From contig NZ_PTIX01000015.1 of assembly GCF_002934265.1 (NCBI RefSeq), positions 115,044 through 179,043 on the forward strand: a stretch of 64,000 bases of DNA, written 5' to 3'. Below, one piece after another: positions 9,401 to 16,975 of this stretch; the stretch's first letter is position 1, and every line of letters starts with the position of its first letter. The DNA comes from Actinokineospora auranticolor. GTDB taxonomy: Bacteria; Actinomycetota; Actinomycetes; Mycobacteriales; Pseudonocardiaceae. The position numbers and the translations under genes are program-made. The notes under the pieces are model-generated. The model did not search any database. It was not told the DNA's origin and was given only the letters and a program-made list of their open reading frames with translations.

Positions 9401-11728
9401 TTGAGCACGCGCATCGGGTTCAGCGGGGATAGCGCGGTCGTCGTCGAGGAGGGGCCGGGGCGGACCGGGTACGTCGACCCGGGCGCGCCCGTCGACGGGC
9501 GGCTCGTCACCCTGCCGGACGGGCGGACCGTCAAGCAGGTGACGCCCGCCGACTTCGAGTCCCTGGTCACGGTGCGCACCCTCTACCTCGACAGCGGCGA
9601 CCCGGTGGCGGGCGTGGACCCCCTCGCGGGCCACCTGAGCAGCCGCCGCCTGGTCGTGCACCTCCGTGAAGGCATCCGCGACGAGAGCGTCGCGGTGTGG
9701 TTCCCCGGGTCGCCGTCGGACGACCAGTGGGAGGTCGACTCGAGTCCGACCGGGGACGTGCTCGCCGCCATCGACCGCGCGGTCGCCGCCGCCGCCCCGG
9801 AGGGCTGGCACGAGCTGCTGGTCGAGTGCGAGGCGGTCGGGGCGCGGCTGGCGGTCTGGAGCACCGTCACCATGGCCGACGGCGCCAAGCTGCACTGGGC
9901 GCCACCCGCCATCGTCGGCCAGTGGTTCCACCGCATGCGGGCGCGCGAGTACAAGCCCCACCGGGGCGTGTGGCACCACAAGGTCTACCGGTTCAAGCCC
10001 GGTCAGCGGCCCGCGCACGTCCAAGCCCCCTTGAACGCGGCCATGATGTCGGAGGAGGACGCGGCCGACGAGCTGCGGTTGATGCCGCGCAACCTGGCCT
10101 TGGCCCCCGAGCGCCTGCTCCGGCTGGCCGTCGCCAGCGAGCAGTCGCAGCGCGCCTACTTCGCCGCGGACGAGGACTACGACGGCGAGCCGGAATCGGT
10201 GCGGCTCTTCGACGGCGTGGACGAGTCGGGCAAGCCGATCTGGTACCGGCCGGTGCTCGGCACGCGGGAACGCGCGGCGGTCTCGGCCTATCTGCGCGGC
10301 GCGCCCGTCGTGCTCTCCGCGCGCGGCGTGACCGTCGACCAGCTCGACCCCGACCGCACCGTGCCCATGGGCTTCCACACCGACGGCCGCTACGTCTGGC
10401 CCAGCGCCGCCGCGTACTACCTGGACGCGCACGGCGTGCCGCCCGCGATGCCGCTGCTCGAGCACATCCGGGCCGCGCGGCACCGGCTGCCCGCCGACAT
10501 CCCGACGCTCGTGCTCGACCGGGCCGCGGCGGTCGCCATGGGCAGGCCGTGGGACGAGCCCGCGGCGGACGCCCTCGCCGAGCAGGTACGGCGCTCGCTC
10601 GAACCCGTGATCGTCGAGAAGCGGATCAGCCCCCGGTTCTACAGCCTGTTCACCGCGCGCGACCGCGCCTGGTCGATCCTGCGGGTCGGCGACCGGTACC
10701 GGGTGCAGTGGGGCCTGGACCAGCGCACCGCGGTCGACTTCGCCGACGTGGGGCAGGCGGTCGCGCACCTGACCGGGCAGCTGTTCGTCAACGCCGAGGA
10801 CCTCGAGTTCCAGCTGGAGGAGGAGATCCCGGCCTGGCAGTCGCCGCTGGCCGTGCTGGGCGACGACCCGCCGGTGGCGGCGTTCGCCGCGGTCACCACG
10901 GTCATGATCGAGAACTTGGACGTGGACCGGTACGGCGGGCCCGACGGCAACCTGGTGTTCCGCGCGGGCACCCCGTTCGAGCAGCGCGGCCTGCCCCCCG
11001 AGTTCGCCCAGCGGCCCTACCACCGGTACCGGATCTCGGGCGCCGCGTGGCAGGTCGTCGCCGTGACGGCGGCGGCGGGCGGTGTCGGGTACGTGCTGCC
11101 GGAGTCCGTCGGCGAGTACGTGCGGTCCGGGCACCTCCGGGAGATCTCGGTCGCCGACCACCCCGGCCTGCCCCCGGTCACCGACGCGATGCGCGCCGAG
11201 GCCGCCCGCACCCCGGGCGGCTGGGTCTACTGCGCCGACCCGGACGCCGACCCCCAGTACTTCCCGGACATGCCGTCGGCGATCCTGCTGGGCGGCCACC
11301 GGGTCGGCCCGGACGGCCGGTTCACCGGCGAGACCTGGGTCAACGACGAGTACCGGCCCAGCCCGCGCCGCCGCGGCTACCCGGAGCCGCAGACGCCGTT
11401 CGAGCAGGTGCTGGGCTACGTGGCGGCCGGGTGGCTGGCCCACGAGTGGATCCTGGCCGCGGCCATGGAGTCACCGTTCATCCTGGAGTCCGACGGCCGC
11501 GGCGGCCTGCGCATCGGGGTGGACGCCAACGGCCGCCAGTTCCTGGTCGTGTACTCGTCGCCGCGGTTCGTGCCGCCGAACGCGCAGAACGTCCAGCAGG
11601 CCGATGGCCGCGACCTGGCCAAGGCCCTGGCCGGTCTGACCCTGGTGGTGAACCCGGGTGGCGGCTTCGGCATCGAGCTGCCGGGCGACGACCTGGTCCT
11701 CGTCGCCGCGGGTACCCCGCCCGCCTGA
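9401..11728 (+). CDS. Large toxin-related protein with degenerate TNT domain and SseB-like C terminus
   Basis: The start chosen is TTG 9401, placed 6 nt after GGGGGA; the in-frame extension to 9281 overlaps the HD gene. It encodes 775 residues without signal peptide or membrane segment. Residues about 300-400 contain MGFHTDGRYVWPSAAAYYL, a segment common in TNT-associated actinobacterial proteins. Residues about 509-582 (DRYG, AGTPFEQRGLPP, YHRYRI, YVLPESV, GHLREI) follow the TNT NAD-glycohydrolase pattern. Where active TNTs have a GQPGGG-type loop with catalytic Gln this protein reads TAAAGGVGY, so activity is doubtful. Residues about 714-775 (VVYSSPRFVPPN, VVNPGGGFGIELP) resemble the SseB N-terminal-domain family. 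Function as toxin relic, antitoxin decoy or scaffold is unknown. Confidence 0.65.
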   Translation: MSTRIGFSGDSAVVVEEGPGRTGYVDPGAPVDGRLVTLPDGRTVKQVTPADFESLVTVRTLYLDSGDPVAGVDPLAGHLSSRRLVVHLREGIRDESVAVWFPGSPSDDQWEVDSSPTGDVLAAIDRAVAAAAPEGWHELLVECEAVGARLAVWSTVTMADGAKLHWAPPAIVGQWFHRMRAREYKPHRGVWHHKVYRFKPGQRPAHVQAPLNAAMMSEEDAADELRLMPRNLALAPERLLRLAVASEQSQRAYFAADEDYDGEPESVRLFDGVDESGKPIWYRPVLGTRERAAVSAYLRGAPVVLSARGVTVDQLDPDRTVPMGFHTDGRYVWPSAAAYYLDAHGVPPAMPLLEHIRAARHRLPADIPTLVLDRAAAVAMGRPWDEPAADALAEQVRRSLEPVIVEKRISPRFYSLFTARDRAWSILRVGDRYRVQWGLDQRTAVDFADVGQAVAHLTGQLFVNAEDLEFQLEEEIPAWQSPLAVLGDDPPVAAFAAVTTVMIENLDVDRYGGPDGNLVFRAGTPFEQRGLPPEFAQRPYHRYRISGAAWQVVAVTAAAGGVGYVLPESVGEYVRSGHLREISVADHPGLPPVTDAMRAEAARTPGGWVYCADPDADPQYFPDMPSAILLGGHRVGPDGRFTGETWVNDEYRPSPRRRGYPEPQTPFEQVLGYVAAGWLAHEWILAAAMESPFILESDGRGGLRIGVDANGRQFLVVYSSPRFVPPNAQNVQQADGRDLAKALAGLTLVVNPGGGFGIELPGDDLVLVAAGTPPA

Positions 11729-11749
11729 CCCACCTGCCGCACTGCCACT

Positions 11750-11781
11750 GACCGCCCCCGGACTCCCGTCCGGGGGCGGTC
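11750..11781 (+). terminator. Rho-independent-type terminator after the TNT-like gene
   Basis: A 14-bp perfect stem GACCGCCCCCGGAC / GTCCGGGGGCGGTC with a TCCC loop, followed by TTCTT, 22 bp after the stop codon. Confidence 0.85.
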
Positions 11782-12256
11782 TTCTTACCGTCTCCAGGGC
11801 CGTCGTATGCCCGCTGACCAGCACTATCCGCGCCATCAATCTTCCTGCACCTAACTATCCACTATTCACTATCAAGATAATTAACTATGGGTCCAGGCTC
11901 AGACCGGGACTTGAACCGGTGGAGACAAAAAAACCGCCTGGACGGCGGGCCCGGTCGGGCGTGCCTCCGCCACGGTGATCGTCAACGCCGCGGGCCCGGT
12001 GGCGCGGTGGTGCTGCCTGCGAGGTCTGGGGAGGGGCGGCCGACGTGGGGTGGTGGGGGAGAGGGGTTCCGCTGCGTTGGCGGGCTGTATCGCGCGGGGC
12101 CTGGACGGGTGGTGTGGGCCATTCGGGGGATGCGCGGTGGTCGGTGGCGCGGTCGCTACCGTGATCTCGCCGTCGGGACGGAGGTCACCGTCTGGGTGTC
12201 CGAGCCGTCGACGCGACCCGCGCGCTCCGGTGGCTGTGCTGGAAGAGGACGGTGCC
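11782..12256. other. AT-rich gap with ACTAT repeats; possible element boundary
   Basis: No gene is supported here. About 11840-11890 is strikingly AT-rich for this genome and contains ACTAT four times (CTAACTATCC, CACTATTC, CACTATCA, TAACTATGG). At 11901-11919 the opposite strand reads ACCGGTTCAAGTCCCGGT, resembling a tRNA T-arm, but the stem does not pair properly as a tRNA. On the minus strand CCGCC-N5-GGCGG followed by T7 (11948 to 11927) looks like a weak terminator with no obvious transcript. Next to a DUF2637 gene this may be a scar of an integrative element. Confidence 0.4.
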
Positions 12257-13234
12257 ATGGTCTCGGTCTCGCCCCACGCCGACGTGCTCGACGCCGATCA
12301 CGCGGCGGCGCTGGACGCCCTGCCCGGGGTGGCGGACAAGATCCGCTACGCGTGCGCGTGGGTGGATCCGCCGACGACCGCCGGTGTGCGGGCGTGGCTC
12401 GCCGGGCACGGTGTGGAGACGAAGCGCTCGTACGCGTCGAGTGTGGTGTCGAAATGGCGCCGGGAGCGGGGTGTGGGCGACACGGGGAACCTGGTGCGGT
12501 TGACGCCGGAGTTGCTCGCGGAGTTGGACGCGCTCGGTCGGGATCCGGTGGAGGAGCTGGCGACGGTCGAGGTGCCCGTCGGTGAGCGGGCTTCCGTGGC
12601 GGTGGTCGACGAGGTCCCGGTGGTGGCGCGGGTCGAGGCGCCGGTGCGGGAGCGCGTCGAGGTGGTGGCCGAGCGGGTCGCGCCGGTGGCGGAGTCGCGG
12701 GTGTTGCGGTGGGTGGCGACGGCGGCCTGGTTGGTGGTGGTCGTGGTGGCGTTGGGGATTTCGTGGTGGTCGTTGTTCGACTACGCGCGGTCGTTCGCGA
12801 TCCCGACGCCGTTGGCGGCGACGGTGTCGTTGGTGTTCGACGCGGCGGCGTTGATCGTGGCGGGGTTGGCGCAGCGGTACGCGTCGTCGGCGGGGTCGGG
12901 TGCGGGGCCGCGGTTGATGATGTTGGTGTTGTTGGCGGGGTCGATCTACCTGAACTGGGAGCACGCGGCGAGCAAGGGGTACGGGGTGCAGGCGTCGATC
13001 ATGTTCGCGGCTCCGGCGGCGATCGGGATCGTGTTGTTCGAGTTGCAGATGGCGTGGCGGTCGCGGGTGGTGCGTCGGGCGCGGGGTCGGGTGGCGCCGC
13101 CGTTGCCGGTGATCGGGGCGTGGCGGTGGGTGTTACACCCGGTGCAGAACCTGATGACGTTGTGGATCGTGGGTCGGGCGGAGGGGCGCGCCGACCGCGC
13201 GGCGCGGTTGGCGCGGATTCCTCGGGAGTCGTGA
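12257..13234 (+). CDS. DUF2637 membrane protein, SpdA/SpdB-type (conjugative element) relative
   Basis: A 325-residue protein; ATG 12257 follows GGAAGAGGA. Residues 1-100 form a soluble, winged-helix-like N terminus (AWVDPPTTAGVRAWLAGHG, SSVVSKWRRERG). A Val/Glu-rich linker follows, then four hydrophobic segments (around AAWLVVVVVALGISWWSLFDYA, VSLVFDAAALIVAGLAQ, LMMLVLLAGSIYLNWEHA, IMFAAPAAIGIVLFELQ). WSLFDYA and NWEHA are typical of DUF2637. Such proteins accompany plasmid spread and integrative conjugative elements of actinomycetes. No FtsK-like translocase, replication gene or integrase sits next to it, so it appears orphaned. Confidence 0.7.
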   Translation: MVSVSPHADVLDADHAAALDALPGVADKIRYACAWVDPPTTAGVRAWLAGHGVETKRSYASSVVSKWRRERGVGDTGNLVRLTPELLAELDALGRDPVEELATVEVPVGERASVAVVDEVPVVARVEAPVRERVEVVAERVAPVAESRVLRWVATAAWLVVVVVALGISWWSLFDYARSFAIPTPLAATVSLVFDAAALIVAGLAQRYASSAGSGAGPRLMMLVLLAGSIYLNWEHAASKGYGVQASIMFAAPAAIGIVLFELQMAWRSRVVRRARGRVAPPLPVIGAWRWVLHPVQNLMTLWIVGRAEGRADRAARLARIPRES

Positions 13235-13241
13235 GTCGCGG

Positions 13242-13850
13242 CTAGGGGTGGTTGGGTAGTGGTTCGCGGTAGGGGATGGGGTCGGTCAGGCCGAGGGTGG
13301 TGAACGCGGCGCGGCGTTCGGTGCAGGCGGCGCAGGTTCCGCAGTGGACTTCGTCGCCGTGCAGGCAGGTCCAGGTTTGTTCCCAGGGGATGCCGAGTTC
13401 GGTGCCGAGTGCGATGACGCCGGTTTTGGGGAGTTCGATCAGTGGTGTGAGCAGGTCGAGTGGTTCGGGGTCGGCGGTGAGCTGCATGTCGCGGAATCGG
13501 CGGAGAAGCTCGGGGGTGGTGTCGGGGTCTTGGGCTCGGGTGCCGATGGCGACGGCTCGGGCGGTGGTGCTGGTGGCCAGGGCGAAGGCGATGGACAGCA
13601 GGACGGCGTTGCGGTTGGGGATGTGCCCGGTGTGGGGTGTTCCGCGGTGGAGGGCGCGTAGTGCGCGGAGGTCGATTTCGTCGTAGGGGGTGTCGAGTCG
13701 GTGGGCGGTCGCGGCGGCGAAGATCAGTTCTTTGCGGTGGTGTTGGCCGTAGTCGATGGCGAGCAGGTGTAGGTGGTGTCCTTGGGTGGCGAGGTGGTGG
13801 GCCATGACGACGGAGTCGGTGCCGCCGGAGACCATGGCCACGATTTTCAT
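13242..13850 (-). CDS. queC: QueC-family 7-cyano-7-deazaguanine synthase-like ATP-pyrophosphatase
   Basis: A 202-residue protein. N-type ATP pyrophosphatase loop SGGTDS at 8-13, DYGQHHRKEL, IPNRNAVLLS, and a zinc site C162, C170, C173, C176 (the last three as CGTCAAC), all QueC hallmarks. QueC converts carboxy-deazaguanine to preQ0 using ATP and ammonia; QueC-like enzymes also serve specialised metabolites and defence. The start ATG overlaps the upstream stop as ATGA, indicating translational coupling. No queD, queE, folE or queF homologue is in the window, so a role in tRNA queuosine is not supported by context. The segment before TPELLRRF is shorter than in housekeeping QueC. Confidence 0.8.
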   Translation of the reverse strand: MKIVAMVSGGTDSVVMAHHLATQGHHLHLLAIDYGQHHRKELIFAAATAHRLDTPYDEIDLRALRALHRGTPHTGHIPNRNAVLLSIAFALATSTTARAVAIGTRAQDPDTTPELLRRFRDMQLTADPEPLDLLTPLIELPKTGVIALGTELGIPWEQTWTCLHGDEVHCGTCAACTERRAAFTTLGLTDPIPYREPLPNHP

Positions 13851-14335
13851 CGTTCGCCGCCGCACAGGGCGGCGTCGAGTGTGGTCGGGGTGGTGCGGCG
13901 GGTCGTGGCGCGTCCTCGGCTGGCCGGTGTGGGTAGTGGTCGGGCGGGGTCGGTTTCGAAGCGGAACGTCACGGTGAGTGGTTCGTCGTCGGGTGGGTGC
14001 GGGTGGTGGCGTAGGGCGTGCCAGCGGCCGTTGGTCCAGCGGTGCATCAGGTCGCCGAGGGTGACGGTGAGCGTGTCCGGGTCGTGTGGGGTCGTGCCGG
14101 TGCGGATGGTGAAGGTGCCGGGGTCGGTGTGGAACGGGTCTTGGGGCCAGGTGGCGTGTTCAGCGCGGGCGGTGAAGTAGTCGAATGGGAGGCCGAGGGT
14201 GCCTGCCAGTAGTTCGTTTCGGAACGTGCCGGTTCGGCGCAGGGCGGTGTCGAGGTGGTGGCGGGTGGTGGTGCGTTCGGTGGTCGGGCCGCCTTGCCAG
14301 CGGATGAGGTTGATCGTGGGTGTGTCCGGGGACAT
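13847..14335 (-). CDS. Hypothetical protein coupled to queC
   Basis: A 162-residue soluble protein, ATG preceded by AGGAAGGA. No family recognised. The sequence is rich in Thr, Pro and His. The centre (TVTLGDLMHRWTNGRWHALRHH, then LTVTFRFETD) suggests a beta-strand-rich fold. The stop codon overlaps the queC start by 4 bp, and the broken aminotransferase ends 26 bp upstream, so these genes form one operon. It may act on the same substrate as the QueC-like enzyme, but this rests on position only. Confidence 0.6.
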   Translation of the reverse strand: MSPDTPTINLIRWQGGPTTERTTTRHHLDTALRRTGTFRNELLAGTLGLPFDYFTARAEHATWPQDPFHTDPGTFTIRTGTTPHDPDTLTVTLGDLMHRWTNGRWHALRHHPHPPDDEPLTVTFRFETDPARPLPTPASRGRATTRRTTPTTLDAALCGGER

Positions 14336-14360
14336 GGGTCCTTCCTGGTTGTTGCGGGGT

Positions 14361-15259
14361 TCAGCGGCTGGGGACGCTGGTGGCGGCGTCGTGGACGATG
14401 TGCAGGCCTTCGTCGAGGTCGTCGTCGTGGATGGTCAGGGGTGGGAGGAGTTTGACGACTTCGTCGCGTGCTCCGGAGGTGGTGATGAGCAGGCCGCGGT
14501 CGAAGGCGGCGGCGCAGACCTTGGCGGCGGTTCCGGGGCCGCCCGTGGTGCCGAGGTCCAGGCCCCAGACGAGGCCGCGGACGCGGACGCTCGTTGAGGT
14601 GGTGGCGGCGGTGCGGCGCAGTGCCTGGTTGACGTGGTCGCCGCGTTCGCGGGTGGTTTTCTCGAGTGTGTTGTCGCTCCAGTGGGTGCGCAGGGCGCCG
14701 GTGACGAAGGCGAGGGAGATGCCGCGTCAGGTTTGCCGGTGCCGAGGTAGCCGTCGTAGGGCATGGGGATGACGTTGGTGAGGGGTAGGCAGGCGGCGGC
14801 GCGTTTGCGGCCGTCGCCGCTGGCGGCGAGGGTGCCGAGGCTGGTGCCGTGGAAGCCGCGGGTGAAGCTGATGACGGGGGTGCGGCCGGTGACGCGGCGG
14901 GCGAGTGTGAGCGCGGCTTGGACGGCGTTGGCGCCGCCGGGTCCGGGGAAGATCATTTTGTAGTCGGCGGCGCGGGGTCGTAGGACGAGTTCGTCGAAGG
15001 TTTCGAGGAACTCGCGGCGGGCGGCGGTGAACATGTCGGGGGAGTGGGTGATGCCGTCGGCGGCGAGGTATTCCAGCAGCGCTTGTTTCTGGGATGGTTC
15101 GTTGTGCCCGTAGTTGAGGGCGCCTGCGCCTGCGAAGAAGTCGAGGTAGGGGCGGCCTCGTTCGGTGTAGAGGTGGGCGCCGCGGGCGCGGTGGAACACG
15201 ACCGGCCAGGAGCGGCTGTAGCTGCGGGCGGCGGATTCGAGGGTGTCGAAGACGGTCAC
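14361..15259 (-). pseudogene. EctB-like class III aminotransferase with internal deletion and frameshift
   Basis: The N-terminal part is a convincing diaminobutyrate-2-oxoglutarate-type PLP aminotransferase: HRARGAHLYTERGRPYLDFFAGAGALNYGHNEP, then PGPGGANAVQAALTLAR and ISFTRGFHGTSLGTLAASG. After PYDGYLGTGK (near 14730) the frame breaks. The sequence resumes one frame over at GISLAFVTGALRTHWSDN and continues to the family C terminus, ending at 14361. The missing part, including the PLP-lysine region, is roughly 150 residues. The GTG start overlaps the stop of a 17-codon ORF as GTGA. It appears to be a dead gene inside an otherwise intact operon. Confidence 0.8.
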
Positions 15260-15309
15260 CGCGGCCCCCGGGTGGTGTGGTCGGGCTGCTCGGTGTCTTT
15301 GGGGTGCAT
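15256..15309 (-). CDS. Putative 17-residue leader peptide upstream of the aminotransferase relic
   Basis: The ORF reads MHPKDTEQPDHTTRGPR, begins at ATG 15309, has a good ribosome site (AGGAGA, 7 nt upstream) and stops with TGA inside the GTG of the following gene (GTGA overlap). The overlap and ribosome site suggest real translation, either as a coupling leader for the downstream gene or as a very small peptide product. No signal peptide and no cysteine. A chance ORF cannot be excluded at this length. Confidence 0.4.
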   Translation of the reverse strand: MHPKDTEQPDHTTRGPR

Positions 15310-15370
15310 CGGGCTGTCTCCTGTCCCACGCGGGTCGGGTGGATCGGCTGTGTTGGCGCGTGTCGTCGCA

Positions 15371-15408
15371 GGTGGGGCCGGGTGCGTCTGGTCGCACCCG
15401 GCCCCACC
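15371..15408. terminator. Strong hairpin between regulator and queC operon
   Basis: A perfect 16-bp stem (GGTGGGGCCGGGTGCG and its complement) with a TCTGGT loop, no T-run. It lies after the minus-strand STAND regulator and before the minus-strand queC operon, so it probably separates their transcripts. Confidence 0.7.
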
Positions 15409-15566
15409 GCGCCGGGATCGCGCCGCCCGAGGCCGTCGGACGGGCGCGGAGCCGGGGAAGCGTCCCGGTGCCGCGGCGGTCCGGCCAGGCGCGATCTCCG
15501 GCCGCACCGCGGCTCGCGCGAGGGCTGTGGTGCGGCGTTACCGCTGTTCGCGGTGCGTGGGTGGGC

Positions 15567-16775
15567 TCAGGCGGCGGCGTGGCACCCGGCCTCGCTGACG
15601 ATGTTGAGCACCTTGAACAGCGCGGTGTGGTGGTGGTCGGCGCGGCGGACGACGCCGAGGACGAGGAGTCGGTAGATGTCGTCGGCGCAGTCGGCGGCTG
15701 TGCGGTCGACGGTGCGCGCGAGGTGCGGGACCGACCAGTAGCCGTCGGGTTCGGTCGAGGTGCCTCGGGACATGGCGGCGAGCAGGTGGCGTTGGCGGCG
15801 GCTGAGCGCGGCGACGGTGCCGGGTACCGACGCGAAGGTGGCGCGTCCGGGGTGGCCGTCGGGGCCGCGGGCGACGGTGAGCGGGTCGGTGGTGAGTTGC
15901 TGGGCGAGTTGTCTGGGGGAGTAGACGAGGCTCCACCGGGCGGCGGCTTCGAGGGCGGCGGGTAGGCCGTCGAGTGCGCGGCAGATGCGGGCGATGTCGG
16001 CGAGTGTGTCGGGGTTGGGGCGGAAGGCGGGGTGGGTGCGCGCCAGTCGGGTGAGCAGCAGGGATACCGATGGCACGGCGCCGAGGTCGGCGGGTTCGGT
16101 GCCCGTGGGCGGCACGGGCAGTGGTGCGAGGGGGAAGAGGGTGTCGGGGGGTAGGTCGGCGGGGTCCCTGGTGGTGACGACGATCCGCAGCCGGGGGCAG
16201 GTGGTGAGGAGGTGGGTGGCGGTGGTGTCGCCGGGGCGGGCGCCGTCGATGACCAGGAGGCGGCGTGTGTGGCCGATGTGGTCGCTGAGCCGTCTGGCGT
16301 TGTGGTGGTTGTTGTGGGGTGGGCCGTGGGGGGACAGCCACAGGGGGGTTGGGTGGTCGTCGGTGTCGAGGGTGCGCGCGACTTCGAGGGCGAGTCGGGT
16401 CTTGCCGACGCCTTCGAGGCCGGTGATCGTGACGAGGCGGTGCTGTTCGGAGCCGAGCATGGCGGTCAGCGCGGCGAGTTCGGTTTCGCGGCCGAGCAGG
16501 GGGCCGCGTGGGGGGAGGCGGGGTGTGGTTTCGCGGGTGAGCCGGTCGAGTTGGGGGGCGCTGAGGCCGAGGGCGCCGGCGAGCAGCCGGAGGGTGACCG
16601 CGCGGGGGCGTTGTACGCGGCCGTTTTCGAGGTCGCGGATCGCGCGGACGCTGAGTCCGCTGGCGTGTGCGAGTTGTCGCTGGGTGTGGCCCGCGCTGAC
16701 TCGGAGGTCGCGCAGTCGCGGCCCGAAGGCGGTGGTGCGGTTGGGTGTCACCACGGTGTGGTTCGGTGATCGCAT
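15567..16775 (-). CDS. XRE-HTH plus NB-ARC (STAND) transcriptional regulator
   Basis: A 402-residue protein; ATG 16775 follows GGAAAAGGGG. Residues about 17-75 are a helix-turn-helix (LRVSAGHTQRQLAHASGLSVRAIRDLENG). GLEGVGKT at 119-126 is Walker A, and RLLVIDGA is the Walker-B-like strand. RIVVTTRDPADLP and the GLPAALEAAARWS motif are typical of NB-ARC ATPases. There is no TPR sensor tail; it ends after a winged-helix-like region (LLAAMSRG to ALFKVLN). Proteins of this type act as ATP-gated activators of secondary-metabolite or signalling genes. It is divergent from a second STAND regulator across 200 bp, and in frame it could extend to 16928. Confidence 0.8.
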   Translation of the reverse strand: MRSPNHTVVTPNRTTAFGPRLRDLRVSAGHTQRQLAHASGLSVRAIRDLENGRVQRPRAVTLRLLAGALGLSAPQLDRLTRETTPRLPPRGPLLGRETELAALTAMLGSEQHRLVTITGLEGVGKTRLALEVARTLDTDDHPTPLWLSPHGPPHNNHHNARRLSDHIGHTRRLLVIDGARPGDTTATHLLTTCPRLRIVVTTRDPADLPPDTLFPLAPLPVPPTGTEPADLGAVPSVSLLLTRLARTHPAFRPNPDTLADIARICRALDGLPAALEAAARWSLVYSPRQLAQQLTTDPLTVARGPDGHPGRATFASVPGTVAALSRRQRHLLAAMSRGTSTEPDGYWSVPHLARTVDRTAADCADDIYRLLVLGVVRRADHHHTALFKVLNIVSEAGCHAAA

Positions 16776-16817
16776 CGGTGGTGGCCCCTTTTCCTGGTGC
16801 CTGTTGGTCTTGTTGAT

Positions 16818-16868
16818 CCAGTGCAGCACGCGGGGTGGTGGCGGTGACACGCGGAACGACCGGCAGGA
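16818..16868. promoter_or_regulatory. Conserved upstream block, copy 1 (STAND regulator pair)
   Basis: CCAGTGCAGC at 16818-16827 and ACGCGGAACGACCGGCAGGA at 16849-16868. The same two blocks, one mismatch each and identical 31-bp start-to-start spacing, recur at 18952-19002 before the third regulator. Candidate shared regulatory DNA, or a remnant of a common coding leader on the minus strand. Confidence 0.55.
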
Positions 16869-16975
16869 TCCGGGTGTCCGGTGATTGCCGGGCGTGGAAA
16901 GCGTTGTCGTGTTGGGGATTGTGGCCACGTGTGGTCGGGGCCGTGGCAGACTCGTGGTCGTCGGGGGGAGGGTGC

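Noticed and set aside
11891..11925. tRNA gene or tRNA fragment on the minus strand
   Set aside because: The T-loop-like TTCAAGT is present, but the stem has two mismatches, and no anticodon arm, D arm or acceptor stem can be drawn.
13242..15309. Complete queuosine/preQ0 biosynthesis cluster
   Set aside because: Only QueC is present; no QueD, QueE, FolE or QueF homologue is in the window.
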